Source: a virus
Strand: one strand, 5' to 3'
Virus record (IMG/VR): IMGVR_UViG_3300032294_001011
Span: 1 to 51,816 of that record
Length of the DNA: 51,816 nucleotides
The number at the start of each line of letters is the position of its first letter. The stretch's first letter is position 1. The notes beneath the pieces are model-generated. The model saw only the letters and a list, made by a program, of their open reading frames with translations. It was not told the DNA's origin and ran no database searches. Made by a program: the position numbers and the translations under genes. Below, in pieces: positions 30,413 to 36,557 of the stretch.

Positions 30413-31051
30413 ATGGCATTTGGTGGATTTTTTGATAACGTTGGGACCGGCGGCGCCGACTTCCTTCCTATCGTTAAATATGACGCACGCTCGGGCCGCA
30501 TTGCGCGCCGTGATCGTGAAAATGGTGAGACACATGAAGCTGACATTACAAAGAGCTTCAAGGCAATCTTTGATTTTGAAAATGTTGAGATTGGCTGGAT
30601 TAACTTTAATACTGGTGGCGCTCCCGATTTTCGCATGGCCCGCTATGCCGATGGAGGTTCAATCGACAAGCCGGGTGACGACTTCAAGCGTGGCGTGCGC
30701 TTTGTCGTTAAGCTTTCCAAAGAAAACGGCGGCGACATCCGCGAGTTCGCATCAAACGCGGGCGCATTTCTTGATGGAGCCAAAAAGCTTCATGACGAAT
30801 ACGAGTCGGGTGCGAAAGAGAACCCCGGCAAGTTGCCAGTCGTGGCTCTAAAAGATTCTGTTGCAAAGACTTCTGGTGAAGGGGCCAGAAAGTCGACGAA
30901 CTACGTTCCTGTTTTCGAGATCGTCTCGTGGGTTAAACGACCAGACGATTTGGTTTACAAGGCGCGTAGTTCGTCGCCATCTCCTTCTTCGCCTCCATCA
31001 ACTGGCTCAACTAAAGTTTCTGCGCCGGGCGGTGAAGACGACTTTGGTTGA
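30413..31051 (+). CDS. Single-stranded DNA-binding protein-like
   Basis: Start set at the ATG at 30413 (MAFGGFFDNVGTGGADFLPI) with GGAGAAG 5 bases upstream; a Met five codons earlier is spurious. 212 residues. The core has an OB-like pattern (FDFENVEIGWINFNTGGAPD, FRMARYADGG, GVRFVVKLSKENGGDIREFA, and PVFEIVSWVKRPDDL). It is followed by a flexible Ser/Pro-rich linker (SSSPSPSSPPSTGSTKVSAP) and an acidic tip GGEDDFG. Linker plus acidic tip is the design of replication SSBs such as T7 gp2.5. The position behind a RecB-like nuclease supports a role in recombination and replication. Confidence 0.75.
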   Translation: MAFGGFFDNVGTGGADFLPIVKYDARSGRIARRDRENGETHEADITKSFKAIFDFENVEIGWINFNTGGAPDFRMARYADGGSIDKPGDDFKRGVRFVVKLSKENGGDIREFASNAGAFLDGAKKLHDEYESGAKENPGKLPVVALKDSVAKTSGEGARKSTNYVPVFEIVSWVKRPDDLVYKARSSSPSPSSPPSTGSTKVSAPGGEDDFG

Positions 31052-31149
31052 TTTTAAAATTAGGTGAGTAGTTCGGTCTCCTCGCCTGATACTGGGGTGT
31101 AGTGTCACTCGCAAAGCAGCATTACACCCCATTTACACAAGGAACGGAC

Positions 31150-31407
31150 ATGAGGTTTTTGGTAACGATGCATATGCCAAGTTACTCTGGCAATCTTGTT
31201 CATCAAGTTAATGTTGAACATGAATCAGAAAGCTTGGAAGATTTTGTTGAAGCTCTTACAAAGAACGATTTTGTAATCGTCGAAGAGTTTTATCGCGACC
31301 CAAACACCACAAGAGACTATAGCCGCGGAATGATGGCGCTCAACCATAGATATGTTGGCAAAATTAAAACCATGAACGGCGACCCATCTTTATATCGAAA
31401 GGAATAG
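31150..31407 (+). CDS. Small early protein, unknown (85 residues)
   Basis: Start set at the ATG at 31150 (MRFLVTMHMPSYSGNLVHQV) because AAGGA lies 7 bases upstream; the longer frame from 31102 runs through a hairpin. It has strands followed by a helix SLEDFVEALTKNDFVIVEEF, then RDPNTTRDYSRGMMALNH. The pattern FLVxxxMPSYSGNxVHxVxxEH, then SLxxFVExLxxxDFxxVEEFY is seen in alphaproteobacterial phage small proteins of unknown role. The 98-bp leader contains GGGGTGTA/TACACCCC inverted repeats (31093-31131 region) and AGGTGAG/CTCGCCT, which could form a structured leader. Confidence 0.68.
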   Translation: MRFLVTMHMPSYSGNLVHQVNVEHESESLEDFVEALTKNDFVIVEEFYRDPNTTRDYSRGMMALNHRYVGKIKTMNGDPSLYRKE

Positions 31408-31409
31408 AT

Positions 31410-31892
31410 ATGACTATTAAACAGAACCCATATGATTTATTAAGACAAGCAAGTGATATCATCAGCGAGCGTGGAGAAAACTACGGTGGCATTGAAGACA
31501 ACTTTCAGCTTATTGCTGATCTGGCTTCTCTTCGTCTTGGTCGCGACATTCATCCTTATGAAATTGCCGTCATCATGGTTTGTGTCAAAAACGCCAGAGC
31601 CTTTAGCACACCAACGCATATGGACAGCCGAATAGATGCAATGAACTATGAGGCTTTTGCCGCGACGTTTGCTCAAGACTATCTTGATCAAAAGACGGCT
31701 GCTGGCACAGATATTGGCTATAAAAAGAAGTCAGAGCTGAAGCCTGCAACTGTGGCAAAGTTCAACGTCCCAAAGTCAAATGTAGAGACGTTAAAAACGC
31801 CAAAACCTACAGCATCTGCGACGGCAACGTCGTCTACGGCTTATTCGGTAAATCTAGATTCCTTAGAGGATGAGATTATCGAAACCAAGTAA
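31410..31892 (+). CDS. DUF6378-like protein
   Basis: 160 residues. The first 85 match a phage domain that I recall as DUF6378: LLRQASDIISERGENYGGIE, DNFQLIADLASLRLGRDIHP, YEIAVIMVCVKNARAFSTPT, then HMDSRIDAMNYEAFAA. The domain is all-helical, in the manner of MazG-like pyrophosphatases (RGExYG and ExxD-type residues), and may act on nucleotides; this is not established. The rest is a Thr/Ala/Ser linker and an acidic end SLEDEIIETK. A terminator follows directly (31899-31924). Confidence 0.78.
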   Translation: MTIKQNPYDLLRQASDIISERGENYGGIEDNFQLIADLASLRLGRDIHPYEIAVIMVCVKNARAFSTPTHMDSRIDAMNYEAFAATFAQDYLDQKTAAGTDIGYKKKSELKPATVAKFNVPKSNVETLKTPKPTASATATSSTAYSVNLDSLEDEIIETK

Positions 31893-31898
31893 TTAGGC

Positions 31899-31924
31899 TG
31901 GGGGTGCAAGCCCCCATCTTTTTT
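31899..31924 (+). terminator. Rho-independent terminator with GNRA loop
   Basis: TGGGGGT-GCAA-GCCCCCA (31899-31916), a 7-bp stem with a stable GCAA loop, followed by TCTTTTTTT. It separates the nuclease/SSB operon from the DnaA-like and methyltransferase genes, which must rely on read-through or their own promoter. Confidence 0.88.
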
Positions 31925-31934
31925 AAGGTGAGTT

Positions 31935-32321
31935 ATGGCTAAAATATTTGCGCGTGATATAATAAGAGAAGAAGTAAAAAGATATAGAATAAATTTAGAA
32001 GTTCTTCAAAGTGATACAAAAACCGCAACGCTTGTAAAAATACGTCATTACATAATGTGGCGGGCAAGAAAAGAATCCGGGATGTCATTTCCCGAATTGG
32101 GAAAACTTTTTAACAGGGATCATAGCAGTGTCCTCCATGCCTACAAAAAAACCGAGCGACTTTACCGGGAAGGAGGAATATTACAGATACGTCCCCCACC
32201 ACCAGCAGAAGAAGTGGGAAGAGCTAGGATGGACGTTCCACTGCGATCTGGGCCCACCCCACGCGGCCTACTCGAGCTTATACAAGTGGGAGGGAAGTGG
32301 GATGCCCGTAGAGCCGGATAG
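31935..32321 (+). CDS. DnaA domain IV-like DNA-binding protein
   Basis: 128 residues. Residues about 35-78 match the DNA-binding domain of the replication initiator DnaA: KIRHYIMWRARKESGMSFPE, then LGKLFNRDHSSVLHAYKKTE. The RDHSSVLHAYKK segment is the DnaA signature (RDHTTVLHA) that reads DnaA boxes. The AAA+ domain is absent. The rest of the protein is a basic N-terminus (MAKIFARDIIREEVKRYRIN) and a C-terminus of low complexity that overlaps the next gene out of frame for 194 bases. A DnaA fragment could occupy host DnaA boxes, at the origin or at promoters, or bind phage sites. Good AAGGTGAG ribosome binding site. Confidence 0.88.
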   Translation: MAKIFARDIIREEVKRYRINLEVLQSDTKTATLVKIRHYIMWRARKESGMSFPELGKLFNRDHSSVLHAYKKTERLYREGGILQIRPPPPAEEVGRARMDVPLRSGPTPRGLLELIQVGGKWDARRAG

Positions 32322-32406
32322 TGAAATTAAAATTACTAAGAAGATTGATATGGAGATAAGTGATGATACCAACGGAGAATTACGCGGTTACTGCAAAGAG
32401 GCATGA
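32128..32406 (+). CDS. Conserved small phage protein overlapping the DnaA-like gene
   Basis: Start GTG at 32128 or ATG at 32137 (MPTKKPSDFTGKEEYYRYVP). The HHQQKKWEELGWTFHCDLGP, then PHAAYSSLYKWEGSG segment matches small proteins common in phages and prophages (xxxxLGWxxxxxLGPPHGxYSVLMxW), whose function is unknown. The first 194 bases are shared with the DnaA-like gene in a different frame; the conserved signature lies largely in that shared part, so this frame is real and the DnaA frame past residue 80 may be the passenger. It overlaps the methyltransferase start by 44 bases. Confidence 0.72.
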   Translation: MSSMPTKKPSDFTGKEEYYRYVPHHQQKKWEELGWTFHCDLGPPHAAYSSLYKWEGSGMPVEPDSEIKITKKIDMEISDDTNGELRGYCKEA

Positions 32407-32992
32407 CAGCAAGGATAGTTTAGATGACTTTCCTACGCCTCCTTGGGCTACGCGCGCCCTCATCCAATACGTCATTGGCGTAGGTCGCGTTAAGGATCAA
32501 AACGTATGGGAGCCAGCTGCTAACCGCGGTTATATGGCTCGGACGTTAAATGAATATTTTGCATCAGTCGCTGAATCAGACATTCATGATTATGGGTATT
32601 GCGGCGTTACAGACTTTCTTAATACTTACGGCATGAAGGGATATTTTAATTGGATCATAACAAATCCACCCTTTAACAAGGCGCAACAATTTATTGAAGT
32701 AGCACAGAAGACGGCAACAGACGGCGTTGCCATGTTGGTAAGAACTTCTTTCCTTGAAGGCGTTATGCGTTATAATACAATGTTTCTCCACAATCCGCCG
32801 GATATAGTTGCTCAATTTTCTGAGCGCGTTCCGATGGTGAAAGGCAGAATTGATAAGAAAGCATCTACTGCAACCAGCTACTGCTGGCTTGTTTGGTATA
32901 TTGATGATTTGCAAAATATTGAAAAGTCCACAATCCTAACGTGGATACCGCCGTGCAGAAAGGCTCTAGAGAGAGATGGCGACTATACTTAA
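32363..32992 (+). CDS. SAM-dependent adenine-type DNA methyltransferase
   Basis: Start at the ATG at 32363 (MIPTENYAVTAKRHDSKDSL) with GGAGAT at the proper distance. 209 residues. The catalytic motif NPPF lies in YFNWIITNPPFNKAQQFIEV, preceded by a SAM-binding segment VWEPAANRGYMARTLNEYFA and the acidic ESDIHDYGY. A FPTPPWATRALIQYVI N-terminus is usual for small phage Dam/N6-adenine enzymes. Motif order (EPAAGxG before NPPF) fits the gamma/beta-type N6-adenine class. Its target sequence cannot be read from sequence; GANTC would fit the presence of a GcrA-like protein, but this is untested. It could also be a nucleic-acid or protein methylase. Confidence 0.8.
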   Translation: MIPTENYAVTAKRHDSKDSLDDFPTPPWATRALIQYVIGVGRVKDQNVWEPAANRGYMARTLNEYFASVAESDIHDYGYCGVTDFLNTYGMKGYFNWIITNPPFNKAQQFIEVAQKTATDGVAMLVRTSFLEGVMRYNTMFLHNPPDIVAQFSERVPMVKGRIDKKASTATSYCWLVWYIDDLQNIEKSTILTWIPPCRKALERDGDYT

Positions 32993-33188
32993 TAAAAGCA
33001 ACAATCATAGGAAAGACCCAGCCAAGCTAACGCCATACGAAGAAAAAATATTAGAGTTAAAGCGTCAGGGATTGTCATATCCCGAAATTGCAGAAGCTCT
33101 TAATGGTAAATGTAGCGTAAGAACATTAAGGGTCAGATACCAAGTAATAAAAGAGAAACTAGAATTGTTGGAGCATCAAGATGGCTAA
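32976..33188 (+). CDS. Small HTH protein (sigma-70 region 4-like)
   Basis: 70 residues: MATILNKSNNHRKDPAKLTP, then YEEKILELKRQGLSYPEIAE and ALNGKCSVRTLRVRYQVIKE. The helix-turn-helix is plain, in the LxRQGLSYxEIAExLN form shared by sigma region 4 and LuxR-like proteins. It overlaps the methyltransferase by 17 bases and the next gene by 8. A DNA-binding regulator of early or middle phage genes is likely; whether activator or repressor is not visible. Confidence 0.75.
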   Translation: MATILNKSNNHRKDPAKLTPYEEKILELKRQGLSYPEIAEALNGKCSVRTLRVRYQVIKEKLELLEHQDG

Positions 33189-33783
33189 GATATTTGTGCC
33201 AGCATATTGGCCTCTATTTAAAACAGGTGAGTTGCGCCGATTTGATTATGTCGCGCCAAACACTCCATCATTTACTTCTGTGTTTAGTTACGACAAGGGC
33301 TCTGATTCAATGTTGTATAACAACTATGACTCAGCGGGAACTTGGTTGAATAAATGGTATTATCGCTATAACACCGGATTTGGTATTGCCGAGTGGCGCG
33401 ACGATTATCCAAAAGGTAAGAAGGTAGTTTTAAACCCGCCAATTGGTTGGGGAGAGTTTCAAGATGTTGGCTCTGACTATATAGATTATCCAAAATTTGA
33501 TTTTTTTAAATGTTGGCCGCCAGCCGCAAGTCAGGGGACTCAAATTGTTCATTTTGAAGAACGTATATCTCAGATGCAAGTGCTTGGTGATTATTATCAA
33601 GATGTGATTAAATTTAGTTACTTGCAAAATTGGGACGGGAAACCAGCAACAGGAGCAAGATATTGGATGGCGCTTGGCGTTGGGCCAATCGCAACACAGT
33701 TCTTAACGCAAGACGCAAAAGATCCAAAGATTGTTACCGAATCTGTTCGCTGGGATGCTAAAGTAACAAGAGTTAATCCATAA
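33181..33783 (+). CDS. Unrecognised 200-residue protein
   Basis: Begins MAKIFVPAYWPLFKTGELRR and is rich in Tyr, Trp, Phe, Asp and Gly (SMLYNNYDSAGTWLNKWYYR, then YNTGFGIAEWRDDYPKGKK). It has a PPIGWGEFQDVGSDYIDYPK block and a C-terminus PIATQFLTQDAKDPKIVTES. No signal peptide or catalytic motif is clear. The aromatic-rich composition could mean a carbohydrate- or nucleic-acid-binding domain. It overlaps the HTH gene by 8 bases and the nuclease gene by 1. Confidence 0.65.
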   Translation: MAKIFVPAYWPLFKTGELRRFDYVAPNTPSFTSVFSYDKGSDSMLYNNYDSAGTWLNKWYYRYNTGFGIAEWRDDYPKGKKVVLNPPIGWGEFQDVGSDYIDYPKFDFFKCWPPAASQGTQIVHFEERISQMQVLGDYYQDVIKFSYLQNWDGKPATGARYWMALGVGPIATQFLTQDAKDPKIVTESVRWDAKVTRVNP

Positions 33784-34211
33784 TGTCACGCCCTCTTTAT
33801 GAATCCGAAAATGATAGGAGGAGAGAGAGGGCGGCAATGGAAAGGCTGCTTGATGGTTCTGACAATACAGCGCGAAAACTACCAATAAGATACGAAGTAG
33901 ATTTCGCCATCATTAAGAATGGTGAAATTGTATCTTGGGCTGAAGTCAAATGTCGCAACAACGCAAGTAGTCTTTATCCAACACTAATGATTAGTGCGGC
34001 TAAAATATGGAAAGGATCAACCTTATCAATACAAACAGGAAAGCCATTCTTTATTGTTGCTGAGTGGACAGATGGAATTGGTTACCTAAAAGTTACAAAT
34101 GTTGGTTTATTTGAATTGGGATTTGGCGGTAGGACAGACCGCAATGATGATCAGGATGTAGAGCCTGTTTATTTTATTCCAATTGAAATGTTTAAGATGA
34201 AAGGAAAATAA
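33783..34211 (+). CDS. PD-(D/E)XK-type nuclease
   Basis: 142 residues. The core YEVDFAIIKNGEIVSWAEVK (residues about 38-57) gives the D-x(n)-ExK active site of PD-(D/E)XK nucleases, followed by a helix (LMISAAKIWKGSTLSIQTG) and an aromatic strand (KPFFIVAEWTDGIGYLKV). A basic N-terminus (ENDRRRERAAMERLLDGS) may contact DNA. It resembles phage proteins that cut recombination intermediates or host DNA. ATG at 33783 overlaps the upstream stop. Good for a nuclease fold; the substrate is unknown. Confidence 0.72.
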   Translation: MSRPLYESENDRRRERAAMERLLDGSDNTARKLPIRYEVDFAIIKNGEIVSWAEVKCRNNASSLYPTLMISAAKIWKGSTLSIQTGKPFFIVAEWTDGIGYLKVTNVGLFELGFGGRTDRNDDQDVEPVYFIPIEMFKMKGK

Positions 34212-34379
34212 ATGATAAAGATTGATATGATATTATGTTTAAGCCTCATGGGTATGGCGTTGCTGGCAATGATTGCGGCAGATCAATCTTTAGCAAAATC
34301 GCGAGAGCTTGAGCTAAACGTTCGCAACTATATGTTTATGACGATTAGCCATGACCACGGAGTTCAACCACCAAAATGA
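34212..34379 (+). CDS. 55-residue membrane protein
   Basis: The ATG at 34212 directly follows the upstream stop; the second ATG (34227), in the start-motif variant AAGATTGATATG, is an alternative. The first 25 residues (MIKIDMILCLSLMGMALLAM) are hydrophobic, and the rest is polar with a short helix (SLAKSRELELNVRNYMFMTI). The stop overlaps the next start by 3 bases (ATGA). Function unknown. Confidence 0.6.
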   Translation: MIKIDMILCLSLMGMALLAMIAADQSLAKSRELELNVRNYMFMTISHDHGVQPPK

Positions 34380-34549
34380 TACCAATTGCACCTGTAGTTC
34401 TTTTCGTGATTCACATTGGCGGGGCGACGTTTGTTCCATTTTATGACTATCAAGCATGTGAGTTGGCTAAAGTTAAGTTACAAAAAATGGACAAAACGTT
34501 AGTTACTAAATGCGTTTTGACACAAGTAGAAAAAGAGCCTAAGCTGTAA
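34376..34549 (+). CDS. 57-residue small membrane or secreted protein
   Basis: Begins MIPIAPVVLFVIHIGGATFV: a hydrophobic N-terminus of about 17 residues that may be a signal sequence. It continues PFYDYQACELAKVKLQKMDK and ends TLVTKCVLTQVEKEPKL. Two Cys after the hydrophobic part could form a disulfide outside the cytoplasm. Overlapping stop/start with the gene upstream. Unrecognised. Confidence 0.6.
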   Translation: MIPIAPVVLFVIHIGGATFVPFYDYQACELAKVKLQKMDKTLVTKCVLTQVEKEPKL

Positions 34550-34574
34550 TCATTAAATTGAAATGGAGATGGAT

Positions 34575-34979
34575 ATGTCTAAAGATATCTTGCACAAAGA
34601 GAAAATGTATGTATTGGGGCCATTAGAATTGAGCCCGGGGCAGTTTGCTGTAGGCGAAAGATCTTACATCGCCATTAAAGGTAATATGCCTTATTACAAC
34701 GAAATGCGTCAAAAATTTTATTTAAAGGGCAACGCTGCAGTTGGTGATGCTATTGGTGAGTTAGAAGCGCGAGCCTTGACTGCAGAAAAAGCTTTAGCGC
34801 GCGTGACTGCTGAAAAGAAATCCGCAGATAAAAAGATTGATGATCTTACAGAAGACCTTACTCAGTTTAAGAAAAAATGCCCAGAGGTCGCAAAAAAGAT
34901 TGCCGAAGCTAAAGATGCTAAGGCCGCAAAAGCAAATAAAAATAAAGAAGAAATAATAGAAAAATTTACGGATGAATAA
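34575..34979 (+). CDS. Coiled-coil early protein
   Basis: Start at the second ATG of a GGAGATGGATATG motif (34575): MSKDILHKEKMYVLGPLELS. 134 residues. A beta-like N-terminus with PGQFAVGERSYIAIKGNMPY is followed by a long Lys/Ala/Glu coiled coil (ELEARALTAEKALARVTAEK onward) and a charged tail. Unrecognised. Codon use is AT-rich as in its neighbours. It overlaps the next gene by 8 bases. Confidence 0.62.
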   Translation: MSKDILHKEKMYVLGPLELSPGQFAVGERSYIAIKGNMPYYNEMRQKFYLKGNAAVGDAIGELEARALTAEKALARVTAEKKSADKKIDDLTEDLTQFKKKCPEVAKKIAEAKDAKAAKANKNKEEIIEKFTDE

Positions 34980-35178
34980 AAGGACAGGCGCTAGGGGTGA
35001 ACGCCACGGCAACAATAAGCTGACAGAAGATCAAGTAAGGGACATTTTTAGTCGCGCTGATTTAACTCGGCATAAAGTGCTGGCAAGAGAATATGGCGTT
35101 CACCCGACAACGATAACAAACATAAGGTGCGGCCAAAGATGGAAGCACTTAAAATTGAAAGAAGATAATGATGAATGA
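34972..35178 (+). CDS. Small HTH protein resembling the C-terminus of HNH endonucleases
   Basis: 68 residues: MNKRTGARGERHGNNKLTED, QVRDIFSRADLTRHKVLARE and YGVHPTTITNIRCGQRWKHL. The GERHGNNKLTExQVRxI... LAREYGVHPTTITNIxxGxxWKHL pattern is that of the DNA-binding tail found at the end of phage HNH homing endonucleases. Here it stands alone without an HNH, so it is either a decayed homing gene or a regulator derived from one. It overlaps both neighbours. Confidence 0.7.
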   Translation: MNKRTGARGERHGNNKLTEDQVRDIFSRADLTRHKVLAREYGVHPTTITNIRCGQRWKHLKLKEDNDE

Positions 35179-35356
35179 AGAATATAAAAAAGGTTGGGAC
35201 GATGCCTTTAGGGTAATTTCAGATTATGTTGAGGATGAAGTTTGCATCATTACAGCATCAATGATCCGACGCATGAAGTATGAAAGGTGGCGGTTTAAAG
35301 AGGTGGTCCAACCCGACACTGAATCTTCAGATACTCATCCTCTTGAGGAGCAATAG
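35168..35356 (+). CDS. Small acidic protein, unknown
   Basis: 62 residues, MMNEEYKKGWDDAFRVISDY, then VEDEVCIITASMIRRMKYER, and an acidic end. The GWDDAxxxI pattern resembles small phage proteins of unknown function. The first or second Met may be the start. It overlaps the HTH gene by 11 bases. Confidence 0.55.
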   Translation: MMNEEYKKGWDDAFRVISDYVEDEVCIITASMIRRMKYERWRFKEVVQPDTESSDTHPLEEQ

Positions 35357-35359
35357 GAG

Positions 35360-35482
35360 ATGATGCAATTTGACCCATTTGATTGGGAAGACCACAAACA
35401 TAACCGTATTGAGAATATGACCGATAGGCTCTGGCGGTTTTTGTATTGCATTCTTGGTGCGGTAAATGTGCCGAACAAATGA
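35360..35482 (+). CDS. 40-residue protein
   Basis: MMQFDPFDWEDHKHNRIENM, then TDRLWRFLYCILGAVNVPNK. A short amphipathic helix rich in aromatic residues near the end may contact membrane. GAGGAG lies 9 bases upstream of the ATG at 35360. Last gene of the rightward operon, before convergent minus-strand genes. Confidence 0.5.
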   Translation: MMQFDPFDWEDHKHNRIENMTDRLWRFLYCILGAVNVPNK

Positions 35483-35497
35483 ACACAATAATATATA

Positions 35498-35728
35498 TCA
35501 CTTGCTACCTATCGGAGTTACATCTTCTGCCGTAGGTATAGTTTTAAATGACCTTCGGATGGCCTTGAGCATCATCAAAGCCTCTTTCTTAGCCTCTTCA
35601 TCTCTTATGTGATCAACGAGCGCCAGAAGCCTTGTAAATGAAGCCGCGCGGGCAGCTACGGGGTCTAGGGGCGGCTCCTCAAATTCGGCAATCTCAATGT
35701 CCGAATAGTCTTCATCGTCATCTCGCAT
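35498..35728 (-). CDS. Small acidic/helical protein
   Basis: Start at the ATG in the motif GGAGATTGCAATG (35728): MRDDDEDYSDIEIAEFEEPP. The N-terminus is very acidic; the rest is a helix pair (RAASFTRLLALVDHIRDEEA, KKEALMMLKAIRRSFKTIPT). The acidic start could mimic DNA or bind a host protein. It lies just after the HNH gene, overlapping nothing, and shares the early start motif. Unrecognised. Confidence 0.6.
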   Translation of the reverse strand: MRDDDEDYSDIEIAEFEEPPLDPVAARAASFTRLLALVDHIRDEEAKKEALMMLKAIRRSFKTIPTAEDVTPIGSK

Positions 35729-35739
35729 TGCAATCTCCG

Positions 35740-36342
35740 TCACAGCAGCTTACCCAGTTCTCTCATATAATCTAAAGGGTCTTTTGCCCATTTACTTTTG
35801 TTGCACTTGGCACATAGTAACTGTAGGTTTTTAGGCCAGTTTGACCCTCCCTTACTTAAGGGCTTAATGTGGTCAATATGCATTTGTTTCATGGTTTTCT
35901 TAGTAGAGCATATGCCGCATTTGCCATTTTGCATATCAAAAATTCTTAAAATATCATCAGGAGAAAAAGTCCCATCTGCCCCCTTTTCAGCTGCCCGGCG
36001 GCGCTGCTTGTAGGTTTTTCTCTTGTGTTTATTCTTTTCTTCCCACTCTTTACCATACTCCCTAGACTTTTCGGGGTTGTTTTTCCTCCAGTTTTGAGCC
36101 TTCTTGCGATGGTAGTGGGGATCTTTGGCATATTGCTTGCGGCTTCTTGCCGTATATTTGTCGGGGTCTTTATGATATCTATCTTTTTCTTGATTTCTTC
36201 TACATTCAACACATTGACGATTGCATACATTTCTTTCAGCTATATGACCACGACCGCACGGATTTCCGGTAAAGAACCTTGTTAGTCCTTTTTCCCTAGC
36301 TTCCTCCCTCGAAACTATTGGGCCGGAGTGATCAGGGGTCAA
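35740..36342 (-). CDS. HNH endonuclease
   Basis: 200 residues. An N-terminal zinc-like segment (FFTGNPCGRGHIAERNVCNR, QCVECRRNQ) is followed by a long basic linker (KDRYHKDPDKYTARSRKQYA onward). The HNH core is NGKCGICSTKKTMKQMHIDH (Cys pair and catalytic HxxxH), then SKGGSNWPKNLQLLCAKCNKSK (N and Cys pair). Family members nick DNA, either as packaging helpers or as homing/mobile nucleases. Here it lies in the regulatory island beside the GcrA-like gene, far from terminase, so a mobile origin is likelier. It overlaps the small membrane gene by 4 bases. Confidence 0.88.
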   Translation of the reverse strand: MTPDHSGPIVSREEAREKGLTRFFTGNPCGRGHIAERNVCNRQCVECRRNQEKDRYHKDPDKYTARSRKQYAKDPHYHRKKAQNWRKNNPEKSREYGKEWEEKNKHKRKTYKQRRRAAEKGADGTFSPDDILRIFDMQNGKCGICSTKKTMKQMHIDHIKPLSKGGSNWPKNLQLLCAKCNKSKWAKDPLDYMRELGKLL

Positions 36343-36485
36343 AAGGCTCGGCGGCGTCCTCTACTCTCCCTCACCCTTACAGGTTGAGGTTTACGACAAA
36401 CTGAATCGGCAAAAAATAATGGTAGATATCCGCCGAAAATTATTGCTATAAAGCATATCGCTAAGTCGCTTGCAATTAACAGCAT
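36339..36485 (-). CDS. 48-residue membrane protein
   Basis: Start set at the ATG at 36485 (MLLIASDLAICFIAIIFGGY), with AAGGAGG 6 bases upstream, a near-perfect Shine-Dalgarno. One hydrophobic span, then LPLFFADSVCRKPQPVRVRE and a basic tail (SRGRRRAF), so N-out/C-in. The stop overlaps the HNH start by 4 bases. Longer versions of this frame overlap the divergent GcrA-like gene. Function unknown. Confidence 0.6.
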   Translation of the reverse strand: MLLIASDLAICFIAIIFGGYLPLFFADSVCRKPQPVRVRESRGRRRAF

Positions 36486-36557
36486 CACGGCCTCCTTCGT
36501 TTTGGCCAATTGAGTATGATACCGCATAATTGATATATCGCAACAATGGAGATTGAT

